64,000 nucleotides of DNA from Aphelocoma coerulescens (taxonomy: Eukaryota > Chordata > Aves > Passeriformes > Corvidae), in NCBI RefSeq assembly GCF_041296385.1, contig NC_091022.1, positions 18,433,967-18,497,966 of the forward strand. The letters are read 5' to 3'. Shown here one piece after another: positions 1-12,900 of this stretch. The position numbers were made by a program, and so were the translations under genes. Position 1 is the first letter of the stretch; each line of letters starts with the position of its first letter. A model generated the notes under the pieces. It did no database searches and had not been told where the DNA came from. It worked only from the letters and a program-made list of their open reading frames with translations.

Positions 1-424
1 TATAATGAATACAATTCAGCCTTGTGTAGGAAAGACAAACACCGAGTTTATCTGTTGTTAGACCACTGAATATACAATAAAGTTGAAAAGTATTCTTATT
101 ATATTTGGTATTTGGATTAGGGAATTTTGGGAGAATTTTGGCCTTAGTGAAGTCAACAGAAGCTTTGTTGCCAATTTTTCAGGGGCAGGTTTTCGCCGGT
201 TTGGTCCTTCAGTACCTGGAAGATGAATAGCTGCTGACAGCCTTTGCAACACATATTTTTCCTAATGTGCAATTTTTCAAGGAGTGGGGATTGCTGAATA
301 TGTTGCAGAAACAGACACTTATACTGGAAGGCAGAGATAGTCTTGATAGCTTATTTTGTTCCTGGAATAGGTTAAATTGAATTATTTTAGTAACAAGTCC
401 ATTTTTTACAAGTCCAGTAGCTGT

Positions 425-451
425 GGGAGAATCGGGAGAATCAGGAGAATC
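425..451. repeat. 9-bp tandem repeat, three units
   Basis: Units gggagaatc, gggagaatc and aggagaatc follow each other without gaps. This is small intronic repeat DNA and a possible length polymorphism. It explains the repeated Asp-Ser-Pro seen on the minus strand, which is not a gene. Confidence 0.85.
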
Positions 452-695
452 TGAGATTTTTTTTTTTAAAAGGAGGTGGGATGCATTGCTTTGAGACACC
501 TTTTAGGTCACTGAGAACTCACACACTTCCTTCCCTTTGCAGTGTATAGCTGGGTACCTCAGAATGTGATTTTACTGATTTTTATCCCATGCCTTCAAGT
601 GTTGTAGCTGGAGAGCAACGTTGCAGTGACTATGCCAAATACCTGTTAAGAATTACCTGGGAAGACAACAGAAACTGAGATTTGTAAAAGAAAGA

Positions 696-705
696 GGGGG
701 GGGGG
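696..705. repeat. G10 homopolymer
   Basis: Ten G in a row on the + strand, purine-rich on its left side. Likely unstable in length. Confidence 0.85.
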
Positions 706-901
706 TACTCAACTTCACTTCCAATTTTTTATAGAAAATGTGTGTGTTTTATTTCTTGTGAATCCTTTGAAAATCCTAACCAGTGATTCTAAAAGCAGGA
801 AAGATGCAGTAAAATTATTCTCTGCAAAGCATTCACATTTGTTCAGTGGTGTACTGAATGATCCTGCTTGTTGTTCTTCATTTGTTTGGGTTTTTTAATA
901 G

Positions 902-955
902 GGTATTCCAGGACCACATGGTAACCCAGGATTGCCAGGATTGCCAGGTCCCAAG
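902..955 (+). CDS. COL24A1: COL24A1 exon e1 (54 bp, 6 triplets)
   Basis: Reads GIP GPH GNP GLP GLP GPK. Acceptor ttttttaatag, donor gtgagt. Four triplets have Pro in the Y position, the substrate of prolyl 4-hydroxylase, and the last has Lys in Y, a candidate for hydroxylation. This is a stable, Pro-rich segment directly before the helix imperfection of the next exon. Being the first visible exon, it cannot be numbered absolutely; by size order it corresponds to COL1A1 exon 10 (from memory). Confidence 0.92.
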
Positions 956-3900
956 GTGAGTTTATTTATGCGTGGTGCCATGTAAATACAGGAACTTTTT
1001 AATGACTTTTTGGAAGCCCCAGAACTGTTTCTTGTAAAAGAAATAATTGGCCTACTTTTGTTTACAGATGGAGACTGCTACTATAAACATATTTTAATTG
1101 AATGTAATCAATCAGATTGAACTTCATATAAAAAAAAAATAGCAGATTACTCAGTGGAAAGAAAAACACCTATGTATGCAGAATGATGACTTGGAAACTG
1201 TTATCTTTGCAAGTAATCTGTACTTCCCAAAAGAGTTCCTATCAATCAGCTCAGCCTCTGATAAACTGAAGTTTAAATGCTTACTTGTTGTAACCTTTTG
1301 CTTTGCTTTAAAAAAAACGGAAAATGTAGACTGTCAGTGCCTATAAATTGCTATTTTATTGTCCATGTCCAACTTTAGATATTGAAATATTCTAATATCT
1401 CAGACATTCTTATTGAATAATATGCTAGAAACATTTTCTGAAGATTTATCGATATGATATTTAAAATCAAAGAAAAAATACTGGACTGAAAGCTCAAACA
1501 ACTTCAAACTTGTGTAACATAGGCCCTTTAAACAGATTTGACAGATTTGTGCAGTTGCAGAATGCCTTCAACTCATATTTAGTTTGAACAATTTGATAGA
1601 TTTGTTAGGAAAAAGGCAGCACCATAATTTGTTTAGTATGATTCCTAATTGCAGGAATCTGACATGTCATGACCGGTGTTAAAATCTGCTTGAGGACATA
1701 AAAAGAAGTTTAATAAAGCTTTCAGTGCCAAGTGCTGTAAAACCAAGTGACTGGTTTTTGTTTTTAGCTAGTTCTATAGGAACAGTTAAAGATTCATAAT
1801 TAATTTTTACTGTATGCTGGCTATATAATAGAATATATTGCTAGGAAGAGAATTAATTGTAACCAATTACTGCTAGGCTTTGTTTTATAATTATTTTCTC
1901 CCTCCACTGGATGATAATTCTGATCAGTTATGTAGCTCTGCCCATGAGTTTAAGAATGGAAGGAATTGTACATATATGTATGTATCTATTTTTTTTAAAT
2001 TTCAATATAAAAATATATATATTACTAGGTGCTTAGTGATCTCTTTCAGTTAGACTATAAGTTGTCTTTTCAATACAAGTATATTCTAAAATGGTTTTCT
2101 CTAAATAAAAATTAACCAGGTGCTATTGAAGTTTTGGCTACGAAGATCCAGTTGGCCCACACTGAAACAAACCCACTCTTGTTTGATCTTAAAACGTGGC
2201 AGATGAGTTGCAAGAATTTTCTAGCAGTAAAAGAATGCAGAATTTTATTCTGTCTTTAAGATGCATGAATTCTTCCCTCCTGTGCTGAAGGATCCTTTAT
2301 GCAGTTGCTTCTGAAACATGGCACAACATTAATATCCTTCCTGCAAAGGATCCAGCCCTGAGTGAGGGTCAGCAGTTCCAGCCAATGGCTGATGTCCTCA
2401 GCATTTAATTCCTGATAAAAAATCGGGCAGCATTTTTAAAGTATTTTAAGGGTATCCATGAGGTTTGGCTTTATTCTTGTGTCTCCGAAATACAGATTCG
2501 TTAAGAAAATCCAATTTTGTGGATTCTGGCACTGTGGGAAAGATGAGCCTGAGGAAACCTGTACAAGGTTATGGTTCATGCAGTAATACAGCCTGATAAT
2601 CCTGCGTGGTGTTGGAGGAACAGCTGGTGTCCTGAAGTGATAGAGACATGGGCAGAGCAATTTGGCTGGAATGTCTGCTATAATCCTGCTTGGATTTACT
2701 AATAAATGTGCTTTTCAAAATGTTGTGACTGCACGAAATTTGCAAATGTAAATCTCACTTCAGTGGGAACCTGCACTATTTTATTTTTTTCCTAGTTCTT
2801 TACTGAAAAAGTTATGAGAAAAATATCTATGATAGAAAGCACATTTATAAATACTTGTTTTAGCATGTATTATTAAAAATTCTCTCCCAATGATATTATT
2901 AAGCTTAATTTCTCTGCAACAGGGCCCTAAAGGAGACCCAGGATTCTCTCCAGGACGGGCAAAATGTGGAGAAAAGGTATTATTTTCTTAATTATAGAAA
3001 TTTTTTTTGTCTGTCCCATTCTTTTGTAAAGTCTTGTTTAATATTCAGACACATTATAACAGCAAAATGCTTTGTATTTACTTTAACACTGGTGTATTTT
3101 AGCAGTTAATTATGTTAGACTGACCAGTGTAGATACAGGTAGACAATGAATCTAAGGTAAATTTAAAAATATATTAAAAGTTTAAACTTATATTATGTAT
3201 TTGATTTAATTTATTAAAATGAAAGTACGTTTAGAAAAATGAAATTGAATTAGATTAATACTGATATAACAAAATACAGATTCCAACTTTCTCTAGTACC
3301 TTGCATTAGTCCAGAAAGTTGTGCAAAACAGAATTTGGTGATGGCAAGTGCACACATCACTGCACATTGTATTGTATTTCACCACTTTTTTTAAAAGGAC
3401 TCTTGGTGCTATGATTTTTCCTTTCACTTCAGAGACTTGTCCTGCTACTGCCTCCTAAGCCACTTCAGCCAAACCAGTAGTTGCCTTCTCCACCCAAGTG
3501 TTTGAGTATAAATATTCAAATGTTTTATTCTTGATAGAAATTGTAGGCCTGAAAGCTTGTGATTGTTTCATTCTTAGATTGATACTGAAGTTTCTTACAT
3601 AGTCAGTAATCTGATAATACTAAAAATGTAATTGGATGCTTGCATTCTAATGTGTTAGCCTATGCTGTATGTTTAAGAGTACTTTGCATTTATGCTAAGT
3701 TGTATTATGAGCATTTGCTAGTAGATCAGTTGTGGAATATTTGTGCCAAGTAGAAAGAGTCAAGGACTGCTCTCTGTTATGAAGAAAACATTAGCAAATA
3801 ACTATCATTTACTAGCTGCTGATGTGGACACAACTTAATTTTTAGTGCACACATGCTAAAATTCACAAATACATATTGTCAACATTCATGGGCTGCTGAG

Positions 3901-6900
3901 AAAAAGTTCAGAAATGTCTGTTGATGCACTGATGAGAAATTGAAGTTTCTGTGGGAATAGCATTATTTTAATCTAGCCAGCTTTTTGGCAATCAGATCAT
4001 AGTGTGGTGAGCTGTACATGACTGCCTGAAACTCAAGCTATGTTCTTTGGCATGAACCCAAGCAGCCACAGAGCAGTCTAAAGCCCACCCATATATGTGT
4101 GTGACTATCCCTAAATACATGTAGACTGCATCTATAATCCAAAATTATGGAACTGATATGCATTTTTATAGTTCTCATTTTTTTGTGTTCTTAGTTTTTT
4201 CCCTAAAATCAAATTTTCTCGCTCTAATTAATGGACTTAAATTTACTTGGATGATAAGTCACTTCCAGGATGAAATTTACTTGGATGATAAGTCACTTCC
4301 AGGGTGCATTCCTTAACTTACTGGGTTTGAATTCAGGCACTAATCATGAAAGAGTGGATCTCTTCACTGTCAGTCCTGAGCAAGAAGAAAAAGAGCTGAA
4401 AAAAACCTTCCCTCCTTCCCCACCTGTAACAACCATAAAAATTTGCATCTTTTTTCCATCTCCCCAGCATCTGAGATGTTTTGATTCTTGTTCCCATATA
4501 CCATCATGTGGTTGTGAACTTCAAAGAACCTGAAGAGAATAGCAGTATTCCACCATGTTGCCTTCTCAATTTTCTTCCTCTAAAAAAATAATAAAAATCT
4601 TTTCCTAATCAAGCAACATTAGCTACTTCTTCATACCAAATGTCCAAGAATGCAGAGACGATATTAAGTCCTACATGTTAGGACTGTGTCCTGTTCCAGT
4701 GAAACATAGTGATTCTGGGTGTTTCTGTTGTACAGGGTGATCCAGGCCCCATGGGCTTTCCAGGCCCACCTGGGATCAAAGGCCAGAAGGTAAGATTCTG
4801 TTTCCATTTCCATGTAACTCATCCTGGCTCAAATCAGTGCCCATCAGGTGAATGTCTGATGGGCAAGAGGCTATAGAAGAACTTTAGGCTTCCTGTTGTT
4901 ACTGTGTCTACTGTGCAAACCCTCCCCTTGCAACTGAATTAAGTGAGGTCGTTATAGCAGGATGTAAATTGTAGTTGTTTAGGTTGGTGTTCTCCAAAAG
5001 GCATGGTGTGCCCCTGTTCCCTGTTCAGAGAGAAGTGCTACTAGGGAAGGTAGGCTTACCTGTGAAATGCAACCATTTAAATTCAATTGTGTTCAATTCC
5101 AGTGTAGTTATATGCTATAATACAGCATATAAAAGTTTTTTTCATGTATTTTTCTTTATTGTGTATTTCATAGAATAGAAAAAGTTCCGTGGCATCATGA
5201 GCGCAGTATTTCTGCATTTGAATTATTTGTCTTTTTCCAAACCTGTGCCAGAATTCCTCAGGTGGAATAAGTTCCAATTTGGGATGTTGCATAATGCAGT
5301 ACTTTTTAACATGAGAAGTTTCAGGTGCCATATACTGCATTTAAGAAATATATCCAAATTATCATAGTCCTATGTATACAGGAAAACAGAAGGTAGAGAT
5401 AGTTTTAGAAGGGAACGTCGAGGATGATGACAGAGGACATGAGACCAACTTAAGAAAATGAGCACAATAGCCTTAGTGAATGTATTTTTTGTGGAAGGAG
5501 AGGTCACTTGGCATAAATCCAGTAGACTGCTCCGATTACTCAGGTGGTGGGAAACTGGTGACAAAAATCAGCAAGAAAGATGGGAGGAAACTGCTATTAA
5601 ATGATATTTTTGCTGAATATAGTTTGGTGTTGCAAGTATAATAGAAAACATGGAGAACAAATACCACAGCAGAATTTTGAAGCACTATGTAACACTGAAG
5701 ACAGCTGCAAAAGGATGGAATTAATTGTTAGAAAGGTAGGCCCTGGTATTTTTGACCTTAATCTTTAACATATGGAGAAGAAATATTAATTAATGCTTAT
5801 CTGCTATTGAATCTAAAGAAAAATGGCATTGTAACAAAATTTATAGTCAGTGCTGTCATGTTGTAGGGTGGCTTTGTTCAACATTGTCTCGATCTTAAAA
5901 TGCATGACAATTTTTTTTTTTTACCATCTAGTCATTAATTTCTAGAATTGACCAAAACAAGTAACAATATGACCAGAAAATGACATTCTCATTAGCATCA
6001 TGAGGATCGTGGAAATTTATGTTGCTAAACACATGGACCACTGTTCACTGAACAGAGAAAATGTATATCTGTGACAAGAATTTGCATTTCCTCTGTTGAG
6101 AGCTCACCTCCAAGCCTGGACACTGCTAGGTTTTGTCGCTGCTGATCACAGGCAATCTTAAGATTCTGCAAGTACTGTGTTTTCATTTATTCAGGTTTAT
6201 AGGTTTGCTTTGAGAACAAAGTATTTTATGTTTAAAGCTTTTTAGATGGGAAGCAGCTGTCACTTGTCCTGGATTGAGACTGATATTTGGGGACAAGGAA
6301 ATGAAAATCTTATGGGCATCATACTTTCTTCCTGCCACAAGAATTCACTCCTTGTCTGATGGTTAAATTCTGTGGAGAATCATGCTCACTTGATCACTGG
6401 AAATTTTACTCTGTTTCCATGTTGTACACATCAGACACTAACTAGAACCATGTTTGAGCCACAATCCAGGTCAAGCAGAAGTTAAGAATACCAGCTTTTG
6501 AACAGCACTACCCCTGTGAACAGTTAAAAGTATTTCACACTTTTTTAAAAAAAAACAAGCCCACAGGTTATCGTGTTTTAAATAATTGATCTTTAGTTAT
6601 TGCTTTTTGGTATGTATAAATAGGTAAACATGCTGTTAGCTCATTGTGATCTTAAATTATTTTCAAAGGACTGTGAGCAAAGTAGCTGTGAAGAAAACCA
6701 GCTACAAGAAAGAAACTGCAGAAGGATCAAATACATCCTCTTTGCTTTGTACTCTAGCACTACTGAGAAATTATTATGTATTGAGATATATTAAATTATA
6801 TTATAAAATGAATTCTATAATTACATAAAACAATAATATATTGTTACTATATAATTATTGCATGTAATTATTTTATATAATAGAATGATATTATGATACA

Positions 6901-9900
6901 ATGTTATATTTTGATACACTCTATATATATATATAAAATAAATAGCATATTTCCAATATTCTTTCTCATTAAGGTAAGAAGAAAGATTTAAAAAGTCCTG
7001 CATATGAGTTAATGGTGTCCCATTTTTTTTTTTTTATCATTCTTAATCAACACTTAAAACTTTCCTTATATCAGTCCAGAGACTTCATAGGGCAGAAGGC
7101 CCCTCTTTCCCTCTCCCCTAAATGGCCCTACTTGACTGTACAGAGAGGCAAGTACTCGCCCCTACAAGCCAGAGCACTTGGGGGTGGGTTGTCAGCCAAA
7201 GGACAGCACTCCTGGGCATGACCTTGCTGGAGCCCATGGCAGTACATTCGAATCACTGCAGTGCTGAGGAGTTACGGGTGCTTTGCAATGACACTGGAAA
7301 AGGGTTTTACAAAGGTTGGCCACAATTATTTCTCTTGTTTATTCTGTCTAACATGTGTGTTACAATAATGATGAGAATCTGGGTGTATAAAATCCTGATA
7401 AAATTTGCATACTGAAGTAGAGCACGGTAAGAAATGTGGAAGGAAAAAGCTTTGTTTCAACCTGAGAAGGGCTCCATATTTCATTTTGTCTTCACTTTGC
7501 CCTCATGTAAGGGTAAGGCTGATAAGCAAATTTCAAAAGCAATATACCTATGGCAGTGTCAGTATTATGCTACCAAGTGTCTCCCAGTGCTTCTCTGCAG
7601 AGTCCAATTTCCTTCGAGAAGAAGGAAACTCCAGTCCTGTAAGACAAAAGTGGTATTTCCATTCCTTAGGATATTTGGGCTGAGTTGCTAGGTGAAATCT
7701 TAGTTGTGGAATAAACATCAGCAAACAAGATAGAATGGATCTATGAAGGAAAATTAAAACAAAGCCATTCTCTGATGAAACATTTTTTCAAAACTGGAGG
7801 CAGTATGGTGACACTGTGGAGCTGATAAGTAGGCATTGTGAGGAATCATGTGAGTCCATTTATTTGCTAGACTTACCCCATGCACAGAAATTTTTTAGCT
7901 GATACTTTTCAAAGACTAATATCTCTCTGTAGCTGAGGGTTGTAGCATTAGTCATAACACTTTACCTACTGATTTTTACAGGTTACAGGAACTTCTTGGC
8001 ACTCTAGCATAGTTGCCAATGTTGTGCTAGATTTTAATAACAATTACATAGAAATTCTGTTAAAACACAATAGGCAGCAGTAAGATGGAAAGACACAGCC
8101 TAAATAGTCCTTGCTGTTATATATAAACTGCGATGTACAGACTTCACCCTAACTCTACTGTGTGCTGCATATGGTAGAAGTCAGACACTTAAACTTGCTA
8201 TATTTTAGTTGGCAGTAAATATTTTTTCTCTCACACAGACCAAAGTATTCTTACAACTTGCTGTGTTTTTGAAATCTGTGCTCGAAGTCTGTAATTGGAA
8301 GCTTCAAACTATTCTGTTCCACACTGAGCTTTTAAGTCAGAGAATTAATCTTCATTAAAATCTGGAAGGTAATTAATTTTTCAAACCTGTGCATGTGAAC
8401 TTGTATTCTTATTCTTAATTTTCATCTTAGCTCAGAGTAAACTGCATCTTAATTATATGGGTACACTCAAGAATACAAACTCAAGCTAATAAAAAACTAA
8501 GAATTTTAAGAGGATTAGCTAAGTCTTAGGAAAAGAAACCTCTGTGTGAAAACTGTCTCTTTGGAATGGTACTCATTTTAGCGTGGTTTAGATCCATTCC
8601 CAACCAGCACTGAGTTAGAATGAATTAAGGCCATATTAAAGCTGAATAAAAATATGGACATGCTATTCTAAAATATGAGTTCAGAGCAGTTTTCCTCTGA
8701 CAGAAGTAAAATGCTGTTGTGTAGAAGTATGCCCAGCATTTAGTAATCAGTCCTAAAACTCACTTTCTTGTGTGCCTTCTTTTGAGACTGTAATGCAGGT
8801 GTTAATCAGCTAAAATTACCCACTTTGAAACTAAATTGTGATAAACTTTTCTTTGAGCATTTCTGTGTATAGGTTTCCCCTTTTTCTAGTACAAAAATAA
8901 GAAACTACTGAGGGATCTCTTCTAGCCACACCTGCTTTAGTTGATTATATAAGTATAGAGAGAAGATAAAATTCTGTAATGAATAAAACTCATGGAATAA
9001 GGGGTTGGCTGGGACTGTAAAAAATTGTAGTTTTCTGAGACATATTTCAAAAGCTAAGGAGGAGTTACTGGTTTATACCAAAATTGTCACGAAGAAAAAT
9101 AACTTTATCTTTTAATTTTGTATATGATAATAAAGTAATTTCATGCAGCAATACTGTTGTGGTCACACAGAAGCTTATCCGAAACTTTGGAATACCTGAT
9201 CTGCTGAAATCAGTTGCAGAATTTCTTTTTATTACACTGAGTCTCAAGTCTCTACTGACTGATGAGTATCATCATGCTGCAAGGCAGACAGATGTTTAAC
9301 ATCAGCCAAGACACTCCTGCTGCTCAGTTAATGTCGTTGAGTCCAAGTTTATGATAGATTTCTATCCAGAATAACGATTGTTTTGGTCTTTGTCTTTCGA
9401 GCTGTAGCTTTTGGACTTGTGTATTTCCAGTATCTCTTGCAAGGGATGTGGAGACCAGACACTTGGCTTCTGAATCAGTCATACAACTGTTACAGCCTCC
9501 CTTTTAGGCCAGCTTGTCTGGGTATGTTTAGCCTGGTATAAAGATGTTCAAGAAGGTGGTTCCTCTTTTAAGTGTACTGATGGAAATGGCAGATTCCAGC
9601 TCTATTTTAATTCTGTTTTTTCTTTAAGAGCTAAAATATGCTTGAAATGATCAATGCACAGGGAGTGAAGTTCAAGAGTTTCATGTCCTTCTGTAGTTTC
9701 AGCACAGAAGATTTCTGGGATGAGGCTGTTCTCCCTGCTGATATAAATTCCATAGTATAAGAGCCGAAATTTGTTCTGTATTAATTTTAAGAAGAGATGT
9801 TTTGTGTCCTGGAAGGCCTGCTTTCCTGAGTGTGTCCTAGAATAATCTGGGATGACCCTCTACTTACACCCTTTCTCTGAACTGCCTCGTTCAGAAAGGG

Positions 9901-12900
9901 CATTGTGACAAGGATTTGGAATGGGGAAATGCACAGTACAGAATCTGGTTCTTCAATCTCGGCAGTAACTGGGTGACAGCATCCCATGTACTCATTTGTT
10001 TAAAAGGGTACAAGTCTGGAACTGTCTTTAAGCATACTGATGTCTTGAAATTTTCTAAACTGCCAAGAAGTTTTCTTACTTCTTTTCTCTAGCTCAGTTT
10101 TCATATGAGCTGCTGAATGTAAACCACACTAATGCTTCAGGCAGACAAGTGCGGATTTTTTTCTTTGATAAAGAGAGAATAGAGCAGGCAAAGAAGGTCC
10201 ATTTTGTTTGTTTAACTGTATTCATTATGGATCTCTCTCTCTCTACCTGCAGGGTCCTAAGGGTTACCCAGGACTGCCAGGGCCACGGGGTGAGCAGGTA
10301 AGGGATGAAAGCACAGTGCAGTGTACTCTGCAGACGAACAATTAGGATAGGAGAATGTGTAATCCATGTTAAGTGTTCAATATAAGCAATCAGTGTAAAC
10401 TGCTTAAGGAAATATTGGACAGCTCTTGAGCGAGAATTCAGATTGTTTAGAGACCAGTGTGGCAAAAAAAGTAGTCTGAATGAAATGGAAAAGACCAGCT
10501 CTTTTTTCAACTGCCACACCAGCTTCGAGGATGTGGATGTAAAATTCTTATAAGAGGCACATTTTGGATTCTTTCAAACTTCTACTGATTTAATGCATGT
10601 TATATCTCCCAGCATGTAGGAAATGAAATAGTTAGTTATTCAGTGCTTTTTTACACTTCCATGTCAGTTCAGGAAGCAATCTGAATGTCATTTCAAACAC
10701 ATGCAATTGCTAATGCCTCTTGTTAGCATTGATGAGGCTCCTAATGGTAGAGTAGATGGAAGGAGTCTCCTTTTGGATCACACTGAAAAGGAAATGGTGG
10801 TGATAACAGATGGTAGACACCCAAAGGGAGATGAGAACTCAAGGATGTCATCCATGACTTTCATGGGTTTTACGCCCAAACCTTAACTGAAGGAGTGGTG
10901 ATTTTTATTGCAGTCTCACAGGAAGTTTTCTGTGATGGCTATAATCTAGCAGTGAGATAGAAATAATTAGTGGAAAAAAAAGTTGATTCCTAACATCAGA
11001 GGAAGAAGGTGGAGGGAGTTGTATACATTCATGATTAATGCAGTGCTATATTGACCCAATTCTGGAAGAAACAAAACAAAAATTGTCTTTGTAAGGACAA
11101 AAATTCTTCTTTAATGACAAGTTTAATATATTTGTTTCAAATATAGCTAAGACCAGTGAAGTTACCTCATTATTCGGACCTGCCTCCTATAGTCCTCCTG
11201 AATTATTTTTGAATTACAGAAATAAGGCATGCACTGTTGTATTTGACAAAATCTTATACTTTTTTTAAAGGATATGTAACTGAAATTGACAGAGTTACTT
11301 ATGTATAATGAGTCAATTTTTGGGTATTCTATGTAGCTTGCTTAAAGAGTAATTTTTCTATGTGCTTAAGCTGTGTCATAGGAGTAGATGTTAAAAGAGA
11401 AATGATAAAACAATATCCAAACCATGACGTTAAACATGTTTGTTGTTTCTTTTCCTTTTCTTTCTTCCTTTTCTGCTTAGGGAATTCCAGGAATGGCTGG
11501 CAGTATTGGGGCAGTTGGTTACCCTGGCAGGCAGGTGCAGTAACTATACAAATGTGTTTGCATTTTTTTCTTTGTTTTTCTTTTATTATTATCAAAAGTA
11601 CCATATCTAACTCTTCTGAAACTGCTAATTGTAAAAGTGTATTTGTTTACATCTTGTCATTTTTCTTTGAAACAAACCTCTTTCTCTGGCAGTGGCCTGA
11701 AGGGAATGTTGAGTCTCATGGTTTTTAAACTTTGGTGGGTTAGATGCAGTAACGCTGTTCCTTTCTGGAATATATAAATGGCATTACCAAAGTACTGAAT
11801 GTCTGAACACTTTACACTACCCTTCATAAACCTCATGTGGTTCTATGTGGTTTGTCTTCTTTGTATTTCAAGTCCAGAAGCAGTAAGAAACTGCCTGTTC
11901 CTCCTGATTTTTCACCAATGTATTTATTTCACTGCTTAAGCTATTTCTTCAGTCCTTTAGTGAAGGAGAACATTAAAAGTTTGGGTTTTTTTCCCATTGG
12001 GATATTTGAGTAGAACCAATAAAGCCAGAAAGCAGCTTTCTTTAAACACAAGTACTTATATAAATATTGATTTATGTACAAGGTAACAGATACCTCAGTG
12101 CAGTAATACAAATAAGATATAAAGTAGAAATACTCAGAATTTTCCCCATGTGAAGGTATATGAGCCAAATTGACAATAATTGACTTTGTGGCTTTGTGTC
12201 TGCTTAAAGGGTGAATTTGACCAATACTTCAGTGTTTTGTTGGATTAAGTTTTTAATGGCTATATATTTTTAAATTCCATTACAATATTTTATAGAGTAA
12301 TGGATGATAACATTTTTGTGTTGAATCACGTAAAATTTTTAGAACATTTGGACCACATATGCAATTCTGACATTAGCTTAAACATAACTGAAATGTGTCC
12401 AAATATAAAAGCTCATAAAAAATCCTGTGAAATTATGTCACTCTAATGCCTGTTCACTGTGTCTGGAAAAAAATATTTCTCCCAGAAGAAATAATTTTGA
12501 TGTAATGGAAGTTTCAGTCATGGTCTGTGGTTCAGCCATGCATTAGTGGGAGACCTTTGTGAACATGGTCCTGGGGGACTATTGATGGCACCTTCTTCAA
12601 TCTTAAAAATTTCAAGAATGTGTTGCCAGTTTACAGTTAACAAGTGCTGCTGCCATTCTTTTACATAGAGCATATCTGGTTGTTTAAAATTAATTACAAC
12701 TCATGTCTTTTTGTAACAGGGCTTAGCTGGACCAGAAGGTAACCCAGGTCCTAAAGGAGTAAGAGTAAGTAAGCATCTTAAGCATTTTGATATGCATGTC
12801 TATTTTTACCTATACAGTAGATGAGAAAGGGGGTGAAGAATTTGATTCAGCTCTGCCAGTTGTATGCCTGCAGAACCACTGCCTTTATAGAACCTACAAA

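Larger units (their letters stand above)
1..901 (+). other. Intron upstream of the first visible exon (3' part)
   Basis: AT-rich intron sequence ending in a T-rich stretch and AG at 900-901. It holds a 9-bp tandem repeat (425-451), a T-run just after it and a G10 run (696-705). No Gly-X-Y coding stretch or other gene is seen. Confidence 0.8.

Noticed and set aside
10094..10519. 141-codon frame on the minus strand
   Set aside because: It overlaps e4 on the opposite strand and shows no domain; shadow of the exon and of CT-rich sequence.
11360..11728. 122-codon frame on the + strand over e5
   Set aside because: It is in a different frame from the Gly-X-Y reading of e5 and has no domain; chance.
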